Under the pieces are notes generated by a model. It was not told the origin of the DNA, searched no databases, and saw only the letters and a list, made by a program, of their open reading frames with translations. 64,000 bases of DNA from Streptosporangiales bacterium (GTDB taxonomy: Bacteria; Actinomycetota; Actinomycetes; Streptosporangiales; WHSR01): the NCBI GenBank assembly GCA_009379995.1, contig WHSR01000007.1, positions 1 through 64,000 of the forward strand. The letters run 5' to 3'. Positions 24,894 to 33,583 of the stretch are shown here, piece by piece. Position numbers and translations under genes: made by a program. Positions within the stretch are counted from its first letter, which is position 1. Each line of letters opens with the position of its first letter.

Positions 24894-25558
24894 CGCAGCG
24901 CTCCCCCGAGTGCCACCGCCGCGGCGAGCAGCACCGGCACGCCGGACGGCAGGAACGGCGTCGCGGCGATCGCCACGCCCGCGGCCAGCACGGCTATCCA
25001 CCGGTCGGAGGCGTTGGCGCGCAGCCGCGGCCACAGCAGGGCGAGGAAGGCCGCCGGGACCACCGCGTCGAGGCCGAACGTCGCCGGATCCCCGAGTCGA
25101 GCCGCGCCCAGCGCCCCGACCAGCGTGGCGAGATTCCAGGTGACGTAGATCGATGCGAACGTCGCGACGAAGCCGGCCCGGGCCGCCTCCCGGTCGGGCT
25201 GGGCCGTCGCCACCGCCGTCGTCTCGTCGATGACCCCCTGAGCGACGACGACGCTCCGGGCACCGCGCACCCGGAGCAGGTCGGCGAGCCGCAGCCCGTA
25301 CAGCGTGTTCCGGCCGCCGAGCAGGAGCGCGCCGGCCACACCCACCGCCAGGTTGCCGCCCGCCCCGACGGCCCCGACGAGGGCGAACTGGGACGCGCCG
25401 GAGAACGTCAGCAGGCTGAGCGCGCTGGCCTGGGCGATGTTCAGCCCGGCGGCGATCGCGGCCGCGCCGAACGCCAGGCCGGACAGACCCACCGCTATTC
25501 CGACGCCGAGCCCGTCCCGCACCGCCGACCGACGAGCCGCCGAACGAGTTAGCTCCAT
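24890..25558 (-). CDS. azlC: AzlC-type branched-chain amino acid exporter large subunit
   Basis: A 222-residue inner-membrane protein with five or more hydrophobic spans. Family signatures are GVGIAVGLSGLAFGAAAIAA, the LLTFSGASQFALVGAVGAGG block and LGGRNTLYGLRL, followed by an acidic DETTAVATAQPD loop. It is preceded 10 bases away by an AraC-type gene and overlaps azlD by ATGA, so all three form one operon, with the AraC protein the likely regulator. Confidence 0.87.
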   Translation of the reverse strand: MELTRSAARRSAVRDGLGVGIAVGLSGLAFGAAAIAAGLNIAQASALSLLTFSGASQFALVGAVGAGGNLAVGVAGALLLGGRNTLYGLRLADLLRVRGARSVVVAQGVIDETTAVATAQPDREAARAGFVATFASIYVTWNLATLVGALGAARLGDPATFGLDAVVPAAFLALLWPRLRANASDRWIAVLAAGVAIAATPFLPSGVPVLLAAAVALGGALR

Positions 25559-25568
25559 GCCGGGGAGG

Positions 25569-26423
25569 CTAGGAAGCCGCCTCCCCATCGGTCTTGAACG
25601 TTCTTGCGGTCCGGTACGCCCCGGGCGGGACGCCGACGATCCGCTTGAAGTGCCGGGTCAGGTGGGCCTGGTCGGCGAAGCCGATGCGCGCCGCCACCTC
25701 GGCCGGTGGCGTCCCGCCGTCCAGCAGTGCCCGCGCCCGCCGCACCCGCTCCTGGTTGAGGTAGGTGTGCGGCGGCAGCCCGGTCGCCGCGCGGAACGCC
25801 CGCAGCAGCACGAACGGGGCGGTACCGACCTCGGCCGCGAGGTCGTGCAGGCTCGGCGGGTCGGCCAGCCGCTCGTGCAGGATCTCCCTGGCGGCAGTCA
25901 CGGCCGCGGGCAACCTCCGGGTTGAGTCGGCCGGGTCCATCGGGCGGGGTACGGCGTGCCGGCGCAGCAGGGTCGCGATGGCGATGCGGGTCAGGCTGGA
26001 GGTGGCCAGCACATCCCCGCTCTCGGCGGCCCGGTGCGCGGCACGGAACGCGCGGGCGCTCGCCGGGTCGTACACGGCATCGTCCGGGAAGCGCGGCGTC
26101 CCGTTGCGCCTGCCGAGCTCGGCGGCGACATCGGTGACCAGGTCCACCGGCGGGTACAGCATCCGGTACGCCCAGCCCTCTGGAACGCCCGCGTGCCCGT
26201 CGTGCACCTCGCCGGGGCCGACGAACACCATTCCGCCCGGCCCGGCCCGGTGTGTGGAGCCGCGGTAATGCCACTCCTCCACGCCCGCCTCGATCACGCC
26301 GATCGCGTACCCGTCGTGGGTGTGCCGCCCGTAGCGGTGTCGTACGAAACGGGCGCGGAGCAGGTCGACGCCGGGCAGGCCGGGATGCCGCCAGTACCAC
26401 GCGACGTCCCGTGCCTCGGCCAT
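25569..26423 (-). CDS. AraC-family transcriptional regulator with cupin sensor domain
   Basis: A 284-residue regulator. The N-terminal half (HDGYAIGVIEAGVEEWHYRG, GPGGMVFVGPGEVHDG) is an AraC-type cupin ligand-binding domain; the C-terminal 100 residues hold two helix-turn-helices (LHDLAAEVGTAPFVLLRAFR and VAARIGFADQAHLTRHFKR) ending in GVPPGAYR. It is the first gene of an operon with azlCD, so it probably senses an amino acid and activates export (inference). Confidence 0.87.
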   Translation of the reverse strand: MAEARDVAWYWRHPGLPGVDLLRARFVRHRYGRHTHDGYAIGVIEAGVEEWHYRGSTHRAGPGGMVFVGPGEVHDGHAGVPEGWAYRMLYPPVDLVTDVAAELGRRNGTPRFPDDAVYDPASARAFRAAHRAAESGDVLATSSLTRIAIATLLRRHAVPRPMDPADSTRRLPAAVTAAREILHERLADPPSLHDLAAEVGTAPFVLLRAFRAATGLPPHTYLNQERVRRARALLDGGTPPAEVAARIGFADQAHLTRHFKRIVGVPPGAYRTARTFKTDGEAAS

Positions 26424-26522
26424 GCGGTCATGTTAGGCGCCACTGAGCTGGACAACCGCTACCCCCGTAGGGTATGAGTTAAGCTGAACACCACAGTTCG
26501 ATTTACAAGGCGGTATCGCGCC

Positions 26523-27008
26523 ATGGCGCATCCCCACCACCCGGACACTGCCTCCGTCCATGCTCCCGTCCGCACCGGGGTGCCGCCCGATCCCCGGCGG
26601 TGGACGGCCCTGGTCCTGCTCTGCCTGGCGCAGTTCATGCTCATCATCGACATCACAGTGGTCCAGGTCGCCCTGCCCAGCATCGGCAACGACCTGAACC
26701 TCGGCCGCGAGGCACTCACCTGGGTGGTCACCACGTACACACTGTGCTTCGGCGGCCTGATGGTGCTCGGCGGCCGGCTGGCCGACGCCCTCGGGGCGCG
26801 GCGCACGCTGCTCGCCGGCCGCGCGGCGCAGGGAGTCGGCGCCGCGCTGCTGTCCCCCTCGGCGCTGGCGATCATCGCCATGAGCTTCCGCGGCACCGAG
26901 CGCAACCGCGCACTGGGAGTTTGGGCGGCGATCGGCGGTACCGGGGCGGCGCTGGGCGTGCTCTGGACATCGAGGGATGGTGGAGAGCCTCGAACCCCGA
27001 GCACGTAA
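26523..27008 (+). pseudogene. MFS (DHA2-type) drug transporter, N-terminal fragment
   Basis: Starts like an intact EmrB/QacA transporter (ALVLLCLAQFMLIIDITVVQ, VALPSIGNDL, LTWVVTTYTLCFGGLMVLGG), then lacks the third membrane span: LGARRTLLAG runs directly into RAAQGVGAALLSPSALAI, as if two LLAG segments had recombined. At about 26960, near the end of the fourth span, the frame runs into unrelated sequence and stops at 27008, leaving under a third of a 14-helix transporter. A second deletion has joined it to the SRPBCC remnant that follows. Confidence 0.8.
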
Positions 27009-27406
27009 GCCTGGAGCGACTCGATGACCGCGGCATCGAGCCCAGGGCCCGGATCCGTATCCGCGAACGAATCGCCGGAATCCCCGGAGAGGCGGTCGGT
27101 GAGATCACCCGGGTGGAGCCGCTCTCCGCGGTCACCTGGGAGGCGCCCGAGGCCCGCTACCGGTGGTTTGGGATTACCTTCACCCTCGGTGAAGGGGTCA
27201 CCTGGAGCCTCGAACCCGAGGGCGAGAACGCCACCCGGCTGAGCGCCCGGGTGTGGGCGAGGTTTCCGGGCGGGGCGGTCGGTCGGATCCTGGAATGGAC
27301 GTTCGCCCATGTGGTCAACGGCATCGAACGTGACCGCGAGCACGCCCGGACCGAGCTTCGCTACCTGAAACGCACCCTCGAACCCGCACCCCAGGTGTGC
27401 TCGTAG
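26963..27406 (+). pseudogene. SRPBCC (polyketide cyclase/START-like) protein lacking its N-terminus
   Basis: In a different frame from the transporter fragment, 147 codons encode a SRPBCC-fold lipid or polyketide-binding protein from its first helix onward (EGWWRASNPEHVSLERLDD, ITRVEPLSAVTWEAPE, GVTWSLEPEGENATRLSARV, HARTELRYLKRTLE). The first strand and start codon are missing and the sequence begins at the deletion junction inside the MFS gene. The TetR gene starts 10 bases after its stop. Confidence 0.7.
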
Positions 27407-27415
27407 GCTTTGGCC

Positions 27416-28036
27416 ATGGCCTCGGTACGGCATTCGGAGGTGCCCCGCCGACGCGCCGACGCCGAGCGCAACATCGCCGCCATCCTCGATGCGAGCCGCG
27501 AGCTGTTCGGCAAGGGCGTGAACCCCAGCATGAACGAGATCGCCCGGGCCGCCGGGGTTGGACGGGTGACGCTGTACGGGCACTTCCCGTCCCGGGAGGT
27601 GTTGCTCAAGGCCGTGGTGGAACGCGCGATCGCCGAGACCAACGAGGCACTGGACGTACTGGGGCTCGACGCCGAGGCCGCCGACGAGGCGCTGGCCCAA
27701 ATCATCAAGACCTCGTGGCCGATCCTGGACCGCTACCGCAGGCTTCGCCTCGTCGCGCTGGCCGAGCTGGGCCCCGAACGCCTGCGCAGGCACCACGACA
27801 GAGTCCTGCAGCGCATGGAACGGCTGATCGCCCGCGGCAGGGACGACCGTGTTTTCCGCACCGACCTGCCCCGCGACTGGCTGGTGGCGACGTTGTACGC
27901 CGTCCTGCACGCCGCCGCGGACGAGGTGGACACCGGTCGGCTCCCCGCGGCCAAGGCATCCGACGTACTGACGGCCACCGTGCTGTCTCTTCTTCGTCCA
28001 CCCGCCGCGGCGGCCCCCTATACCGTGAAGGCGTGA
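27416..28036 (+). CDS. TetR-family transcriptional regulator
   Basis: A 206-residue regulator with the helix-turn-helix at about residues 14-55 (AAILDASRELFGKGVNPSMN, EIARAAGVGRVTLYGHFPSR) and a helical ligand domain. ATG 27416 is chosen; a TTG six bases earlier is also in frame. It overlaps the FadR-type gene by GTGA, so two regulators share one transcript. The adjoining transporter and SRPBCC remnants may have been its original targets. Confidence 0.85.
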   Translation: MASVRHSEVPRRRADAERNIAAILDASRELFGKGVNPSMNEIARAAGVGRVTLYGHFPSREVLLKAVVERAIAETNEALDVLGLDAEAADEALAQIIKTSWPILDRYRRLRLVALAELGPERLRRHHDRVLQRMERLIARGRDDRVFRTDLPRDWLVATLYAVLHAAADEVDTGRLPAAKASDVLTATVLSLLRPPAAAAPYTVKA

Positions 28037-28731
28037 GCGTGGACGACGGGCCGTTCAGGGTCGTTTCGCTGCGGCAGGTCGACGTCTTCACCGCTGTGCG
28101 CGAAGAACTCACCCGGCTCATCGAGGAGGGCGGCTTCCAGGCGGGTGACCGGCTACCGGCGGAGCGTGTGCTCGCGGAGCGGCTGGGGGTTAGCCGCAGC
28201 ATGGTCCGGGAGGCGATGCGTGTCCTCGAGGCGGCGGGCAGGGTGGAGATCGTGCACGGCGCGGGAACCTTCGTCCGCGCCCCCGGCCACGACCCGATCG
28301 TCGACGCCCTGCGCGCGGGCGCCGAGCTGAACACGACCTTCCTCCGCCACCTCGTCGACCTGCGCGCCGGACTCGAGGTGAAGATCGTGGCGCTCGCCGT
28401 AGAACGGGCCGACGATGCGGACCTGAAGGCGTTGCAGGACGTCCTCGACCGGCTTGAGGCCGAACACCTGCCGGGCCCCGAGGTCGGCTCCCTCAACGTG
28501 GCGTTCGAGGCGGCGCTCGGGAGCGCCACGCACAACCCGCTGCTCACTCGGCTCCAGGCGGCGGTCCATGAGCTGTGGATCCAGGCGTGGGGATCGCTGC
28601 ACCTCGCGCCCGGTACCAAGCAGGCGCTGCACGACGAGCACGTCGCGATGTACCGGGCCCTCGTACGCCGAGACGCCGAGGCGGCGACGCGGATGATGCA
28701 CGACCACGTGGAGCGCTTCCGCCGCTTCTGA
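28033..28731 (+). CDS. FadR/GntR-family transcriptional regulator (FCD subfamily)
   Basis: A 232-residue repressor. The GntR winged helix is at about residues 12-80 (AVREELTRLIEEGGFQAGDR, LPAERVLAERLGVSRSMVRE, AMRVLEAAGRVEIVHGAGTF), followed by an all-helical FCD sensor domain with metal/ligand residues in LVDLRAGLEV, SLNVAFEAAL, LHDEHVAMYRAL and ATRMMHDHVERF. The GTG at 28033 overlaps the TetR stop. A textbook FadR-type operator, TGGTAGGACCA, lies 69 bases after its stop in front of the amidohydrolase operon, its probable target. Confidence 0.88.
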   Translation: MSVDDGPFRVVSLRQVDVFTAVREELTRLIEEGGFQAGDRLPAERVLAERLGVSRSMVREAMRVLEAAGRVEIVHGAGTFVRAPGHDPIVDALRAGAELNTTFLRHLVDLRAGLEVKIVALAVERADDADLKALQDVLDRLEAEHLPGPEVGSLNVAFEAALGSATHNPLLTRLQAAVHELWIQAWGSLHLAPGTKQALHDEHVAMYRALVRRDAEAATRMMHDHVERFRRF

Positions 28732-28799
28732 CCGCTTCTCACCGAGGGTTCGGGTCTTGACCATCGGATTTTTCGATGTTAGCTTCGCGGCATCATATG

Positions 28800-28810
28800 T
28801 GGTAGGACCA
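28800..28810. promoter_or_regulatory. FadR-type operator upstream of the amidohydrolase operon
   Basis: TGGTAGGACCA matches the TGGTnnnACCA half-site palindrome bound by FCD-type GntR regulators. It lies 20 bases before the amidohydrolase start with an AT-rich stretch (TCTTTTATAGG) between, so binding would block the promoter. Confidence 0.7.
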
Positions 28811-28829
28811 ATCTTTTATAGGGGGTAGC

Positions 28830-29966
28830 GTGACCCAGGCTGTGACGCGGCCTGCCGGTCGCAAGGAGAGGCTGGAGGACCTGCTCGTCGTGGACTGCGA
28901 CGTGCACGTCCACGAATCGCCCGGGGAATTGGCCCCCTACTGCGACATGCCGTGGCGGAAAGCCCTGGAGAACGTCGCCGACGTCCAAGAGTATTACCTG
29001 GATATCCCCGGTTTCTCACCGGGGATGACGTGGTACGAAGCGCGTTTCCCCACCGCACACGAGGGCCGGCGGATGGTGCACACGCCGGAGCAGATGCGCA
29101 GGGAACTCGACGATCTGCACGTCGATATCGGGGTCCTGTTCCCGGACCATCTGCTAAAGATCGCGGTTATCACCCAGGACGACTACGCGGCGGCGCTCGC
29201 CCGCGCGTACAACGCCTGGCTGCTGGACAAGTGGTGCTCCCCCAGCCACAAGCTCCTCGGCTGCGTCCTGGCCTGCCCACAGGACCCCGAGGACGCGGCG
29301 CGGGAGATCCGCAAGTACGCACGGGAGCCCGGGGTCGTGGGTGTCTACCTGCCGTGCGCGGGGCTGGAGCCGCTGTGGGGGCACCGGCGCTACGACCCCA
29401 TCTTCGCGGCGGCTCAGGAATGCGACCTACCGGTCCTTCTGCACAGCGTCACGGTTGTCCATCCGGTTTTCCCGTTCAACCTACAGGGATTCGAGACCGA
29501 GTTCGGCCGGCACATCTGCGGACATACGTTCGCCATCATGGCCAATGTCGTACACATGATGACCACCGGCGTGCCGGTGCGCTTTCCGGACCTGCGCGTG
29601 GTGCTCACCGAGGTCGGCATCTCCTGGGTTCCATTCCTTATGAACAAAATGGACAAGGAATACCTGGAGCGCCGGCGCGAGGTGCCAATCCTCCAGGAAC
29701 GGCCCAGCTACTACATGAAGAAGTTCTATTACGCGACCCAGCCCATCGAGGAGCCGGAGGACCTCAGCCAGGTCGTCACGATGATGAAGCTTTTCGACGG
29801 CGAGGACCGAATTGTCTTCGCCTCCGACTGGCCGCACCACGATTTCGACCATCCCTCGAAGGTGCACCAGATCCCGTTCGATCCGGGGGTCAGGCGCAAG
29901 GTATTCGGCGAAAACGCGCTTCGCCTCTTCAAGATCGACGCGCAGGGAAGACGGCTCAACCTATGA
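28830..29966 (+). CDS. Amidohydrolase-family metal-dependent hydrolase/decarboxylase
   Basis: A 378-residue amidohydrolase-2 protein. Metal and active-site residues are visible in VVDCDVHVHES (about 20-30), VLLHSVTVVHPVFP (about 198-211), RHICGHTFAIMANVVHMM (about 225-242) and ASDWPHHDFDHPSK near the C-terminus. Homologues decarboxylate hydroxy-benzoates or hydrolyse ring-cleavage products. It opens an operon with a Rieske protein, a 92-aa protein and an MHS transporter, each start overlapping or close to the previous stop. Control is probably by the FadR-type regulator through the site at 28800. Confidence 0.82.
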   Translation: MTQAVTRPAGRKERLEDLLVVDCDVHVHESPGELAPYCDMPWRKALENVADVQEYYLDIPGFSPGMTWYEARFPTAHEGRRMVHTPEQMRRELDDLHVDIGVLFPDHLLKIAVITQDDYAAALARAYNAWLLDKWCSPSHKLLGCVLACPQDPEDAAREIRKYAREPGVVGVYLPCAGLEPLWGHRRYDPIFAAAQECDLPVLLHSVTVVHPVFPFNLQGFETEFGRHICGHTFAIMANVVHMMTTGVPVRFPDLRVVLTEVGISWVPFLMNKMDKEYLERRREVPILQERPSYYMKKFYYATQPIEEPEDLSQVVTMMKLFDGEDRIVFASDWPHHDFDHPSKVHQIPFDPGVRRKVFGENALRLFKIDAQGRRLNL

Positions 29967-30352
29967 GCGCCGACGAGAAGCCGGCGGGCCGCCGCACGGA
30001 GCACGTCGTGGGCAAGGTGAACGACTTCCCGGAGGGCACGCACACGGTTGTGCGGGTCGGACGACGAGAGATAGGCATCTTCAACATCCGCGGCGAGTTC
30101 TACGGCCTGCCGAACATCTGCACCCACCAGACCGGTCCGCTGTGCGAAGGAAAGAAGACCGGCGGAACGCTCGTCGCGAGAGAGGAAGACGACTGGAAGC
30201 CGGAGTGGGCGTACGAGGGCGAGATCATGGCTTGCCCGTGGCACGGTCTCGAGTACCACGTCCCGACCGGCCAATGCCTGGCCTTTCCGGAGATTCGCCT
30301 GCGCTGCTACCAGGTAGTGGTCGAGGACGGCGAGGTCAAGATCCTGCTATGA
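29963..30352 (+). CDS. Rieske [2Fe-2S] ferredoxin-like protein
   Basis: A 129-residue protein consisting of one Rieske domain. The cluster ligands are in CTHQTGPLC (Cys and His, about residues 46-54) and CPWHGLEYH (Cys and His, about 91-99). The span between the two motifs is long (about 40 residues, including TGGTLVAREEDDWKPEWAYE), longer than in dioxygenase ferredoxins. It could be an electron carrier, but no oxygenase is in this operon, so its partner is unknown. It overlaps the amidohydrolase by ATGA. Confidence 0.85.
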   Translation: MSADEKPAGRRTEHVVGKVNDFPEGTHTVVRVGRREIGIFNIRGEFYGLPNICTHQTGPLCEGKKTGGTLVAREEDDWKPEWAYEGEIMACPWHGLEYHVPTGQCLAFPEIRLRCYQVVVEDGEVKILL

Positions 30353-30627
30353 CGGACGTGCCCGGCTTCCAGGTGGACGGCGAGCTCGCCGTCGTCGAGG
30401 AGCCGGACGCCTACGTCGTGGTGCTCGCCGACGACCACGCCGACTGGCTGGCACGGTTCGAGAAAACCGCGAGCTTCCCGGCCCGGGAATGGGCCGAGAA
30501 CATGGTTCGGATCTACAACCGCCGCCGCAGTCGGCGCCCACCTCCCGGGGAGGCCGAGAGATCGGCACCGCTCGTACCGCCCGGCAGCACACCCGCGAGC
30601 TACCACCCCGAGGGGATGTCCCGCTAA
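30349..30627 (+). CDS. Small protein of unknown function coupled to the Rieske gene
   Basis: A 92-residue protein overlapping the Rieske gene by ATGA. The first 60 residues form a compact alpha/beta region (VVEEPDAYVVVLADDHADWL, FPAREWAENMVRIYNRR); the tail is Pro/Arg-rich and probably unstructured. No family recognised. The tight coupling argues for a role with the Rieske protein and the amidohydrolase. Confidence 0.7.
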   Translation: MTDVPGFQVDGELAVVEEPDAYVVVLADDHADWLARFEKTASFPAREWAENMVRIYNRRRSRRPPPGEAERSAPLVPPGSTPASYHPEGMSR

Positions 30628-30656
30628 ACCCGTCCGCGCCCGCCGAGGGAGTCGCC

Positions 30657-32014
30657 ATGGCAGCTCAGACACACCCAGAGGCACCGCTGGGAACGCGTGC
30701 CCTGGCCCGCGTCGCCTTCGCATCGGGGGTCGGCTCCTGCCTGGAGTGGTACGACTTCTTCATCTACGGCACCGCCGCCGCTGTCGTCTTCAACCGGCTG
30801 TTCTTCCCCGACCTCAGCCCGGCCAGCGGCACCCTCGCCGCCTTCGCGACCTTCGGGGTGGGCTTCTCGCCCGGCCGTTCGGCGGCCTCTTCTTCGGGCA
30901 CTTCGGGGATCGGATCGGTCGCCGGGCCACCCTCGTGATCACCCTGCTCCTGGTCGGCGGGGCGACGTTCCTCATCGGACTGCTCCCCTCCTTCCAGTCG
31001 ATCGGCCTTGCCGCCCCGATCCTGCTCGTCGCCCTCCGGCTGCTCCAGGGATTCGGTGCCGGCGCCGAGTACAGCGGGGCGGTGATCTACGCGGTGGAGC
31101 ACGCCCCACCCGGCAGGCGTGGGTGGTTCGGCAGCTGGTCGCCCATGGGCGTCTCGCTCGGCCTGCTGCTGGCCTCGGGTGTGTTCGGCCTGGTTACCCG
31201 GCTGCCGGACGACCAGTTCCTCGCCTGGGGCTGGCGCATCCCGTTCTGGATCAGCCTCGTCCTCGTCGGGGTCGGGCTGTATCTGCGGCTACGTATCTCC
31301 GAGACCCCGGTGTTCCAGCGGGCCCGGGAGAGGCGCTCGGTGCTGCGGATGCCGGTCGTGGAGGCGGTGAAGCGGCATCCCCGCAGCTTCGTGGTGGTGA
31401 TCGGCGCCCGGTTCGCCGAGAACGGGCTCGGGTACCTCTTCCCGACCTGGGGGTTGGCCTACCTCACCACCAACCTCGGCTACTCGGAGAGCGCCGCGCT
31501 GGCGGCGGTCACCATCGCGACCATCTGCCAGTTCGTGATGGTGCCGGTGTGGTCGGTGCTGTCGGACCGGATCGGCCGCCGCCCGGTGTATGCCGGGGCG
31601 GCGCTGTTCTGCATCCTCTTCGCCTTCCCGTACTTCCTCCTGCTCAACACCAAAAGCACCCCGCTCATCATCCTGGCCGCGGCGCTCGCGGTCGGCATCG
31701 GTGTCGCCGGCATGTTCGGCCCACAGGCCGCGTACTTCACCGAGCTGTTCGGGCCGCGGGTTCGCTACAGCGGTTTCGCGTTCGCCCGCGAACTCGGCTC
31801 CATCCTGGCCGGTGGACCGGCTCCCTTCCTGGCCAGCCTGCTCGTGGTGTGGGCCGGCGGGACACCGTGGGGTGTGGCCGGCTACATCATCGCGCTCGCC
31901 ACGATCACCTTCGTCGCCGTGCTGTGGGGGCCGGAGACGTACAAGTCCGACATCCTCGCCGAGGAGCCTGAAGAGGCACCTCGGGTCAGCACGGCCCACC
32001 CGGCCGAAGCCTGA
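30657..32014 (+). pseudogene. MHS-type MFS metabolite:H+ symporter with a one-base frameshift
   Basis: The first 70 codons (SCLEWYDFFIYGTAAAVVF, LAAFATFGVGF) and the rest from about 30867 (ARPFGGLFFGHFGDRIGRR onward, ten more membrane spans, ending STAHPAEA) are two frames of one 452-residue organic-acid symporter. Family sequences read GVGF-xARPFGG, so one base is missing near 30866 in TTCTCGCC. The total length plus one is an exact multiple of three. As written, the product stops at 30938. A sequencing error or true decay are both possible. If intact it would import the substrate of this operon. Confidence 0.85.
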
Positions 32015-32305
32015 GCCGGGATCCGGCGGCGGCCGGTAAATGCGTTGCCGACCTGCCGTGGACGTGCGTAGCCTCGCGGAGGTCGTGGTCGCCGATGGGC
32101 TCATGGGAGGGCGGTCATGTATCTGATCCTTGCTGCGGTCGTGGGTTGCGCTTCGGCGCGGGGCCGGTGACCGGCTGATCCACGCGTCCCCCAGGTAGCC
32201 GTCGAGCGCCGGTTAGCGCCGACGGCGGTTGTTCCTCGCTCCGAAGCGGTCTTGCCGGCCGCGCGTCCAGCGCGGCGTCGAAAAACCTTCGACCGAGGAG
32301 CATCC
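32015..32305. other. Intergenic region with a doubtful 17-codon ORF
   Basis: A 291-bp gap between two transporter genes. One short ORF (32117-32170, MYLILAAVVGCASARGR) has a GGGAGGGCGG ribosome site seven bases upstream and could be a leader peptide, but it has no detectable relatives by eye. Nothing else was recognised; the 16 bases before the next start carry GAGGAG. Confidence 0.3.
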
Positions 32306-33583
32306 GTGTCCCGTCAGTCAACCCGTCCGCGCCTGGGCGCGGACTTCGGCAAGCTGTGGGCCGGGGGCGCCGTGTCCAACATCGGCGACGGTGTCACCCT
32401 CGCCGCCGGGCCCCTGCTCGTCCTCACCCTCACCCGTGACCCGGCGCTGGTCGCCGGTGCTGTGTTCGTCCAGCAGCTGCCCTGGCTGCTGTTTTCCTTG
32501 CTCAGCGGCGCCTACGCCGACCGGCTGGATCGACGGCTCCTGGTCGTCGTGGTCAACCTACTGCGCGGGGCCGTCGTCGGCGGCCTTGCGGCCGCTGTGT
32601 GGCTGGAGGTCGCCTCGATCCCCCTCGTGTACGGGGCGCTCTTCCTGCTCGGCGTCGGCGAGACGCTCGCCGATGTCGCCGGGACCGCGCTGCTGCCCAG
32701 CGTGGTGGCCCCCGACTGCCTCACCCGCGCCAACGCCCGCCTGGTGGCGACCCACATGGTGGGCAATCAGCTGGCCGCCCCGCCGTTCGGCGCCTGGCTC
32801 TTCACCGTCGCGGCGGCGCTGCCGTTCGGTGTCGACGCGGCGAGCTTCCTCGTCGCCGCCGCGCTGGTCGCCGCCGTACGGCAGCGGCCCGATGCCGCAC
32901 CGGCACCCGCGTCGCGCGGCTCGCTGCGCTCAGACATCGCCGAGGGGGTTCGATGGCTGTGGGAGCACCGGGCGCTGCGAATGCTCGCGATATGCCTGTG
33001 CCTGATGAACGTCACGTTCATGGCCGCCTTCGCCGTCTGGGCGCTGTACGTACGCCAGCGGCTCGGGCTGGGCGAGATCGGCTTCGGACTCTTCCTGACC
33101 GCCGGCGCGGGCGGTGGCGTGCTCGGCTCGGCGGTCGTCAACCGGCTCAACACCCGGTTCGGCGCCGCTGCGCTGCTGCGCGCCGGGCTGGTGGTCGAGA
33201 CCGCCACCCACCTGTCGCTGGCCACGGTGCGCGTGCCCTGGGCCGCCGCCCTCACCATGGTGATCTTCGGCATGCATGCAGCGGTATGGGGCGTCATCGC
33301 GCTGACGCTGCGGCAGCGTCTCGTACCGGCCGAACTGCTCGGCCGGGTGAACAGCGCCTACATGTTCCTCGCCACCGGCGGGGCGGCCCTGGGCGCGCTG
33401 CCCGGCGGCCTGATCGCCCGTACCCTCGGAATCACCGCGCCGTTTTGGATCGCCTTCGCTGGCATGGCGGCGCTGACCGTGGTGGTATGGCCGCGGCTGA
33501 CCCCCGCGGCGCTCGCCCCCAGGACCCTGTCACGACCAGGGAGGACGCCCACACTCAACGGGGCCGGTCAGAGTCCGAGCTGA
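32306..33583 (+). CDS. MFS transporter (MFS_3/EntS-like exporter)
   Basis: A 425-residue membrane protein with 11-12 hydrophobic spans. The N-terminal FGKLWAGGAVSNIGDGVTLA and the A-loop motif GAYADRLDRRLLVVVVNLLR are typical of the enterobactin-exporter-like MFS_3 group; the second half has RLGLGEIGFGLFLTAGAGGG and LLGRVNSAYMFLATGGAALG. GTG 32306 follows GAGGAG at seven bases. It is a stand-alone efflux gene with unknown substrate; its end overlaps the convergent reductase gene by 16 bases. Confidence 0.83.
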   Translation: MSRQSTRPRLGADFGKLWAGGAVSNIGDGVTLAAGPLLVLTLTRDPALVAGAVFVQQLPWLLFSLLSGAYADRLDRRLLVVVVNLLRGAVVGGLAAAVWLEVASIPLVYGALFLLGVGETLADVAGTALLPSVVAPDCLTRANARLVATHMVGNQLAAPPFGAWLFTVAAALPFGVDAASFLVAAALVAAVRQRPDAAPAPASRGSLRSDIAEGVRWLWEHRALRMLAICLCLMNVTFMAAFAVWALYVRQRLGLGEIGFGLFLTAGAGGGVLGSAVVNRLNTRFGAAALLRAGLVVETATHLSLATVRVPWAAALTMVIFGMHAAVWGVIALTLRQRLVPAELLGRVNSAYMFLATGGAALGALPGGLIARTLGITAPFWIAFAGMAALTVVVWPRLTPAALAPRTLSRPGRTPTLNGAGQSPS

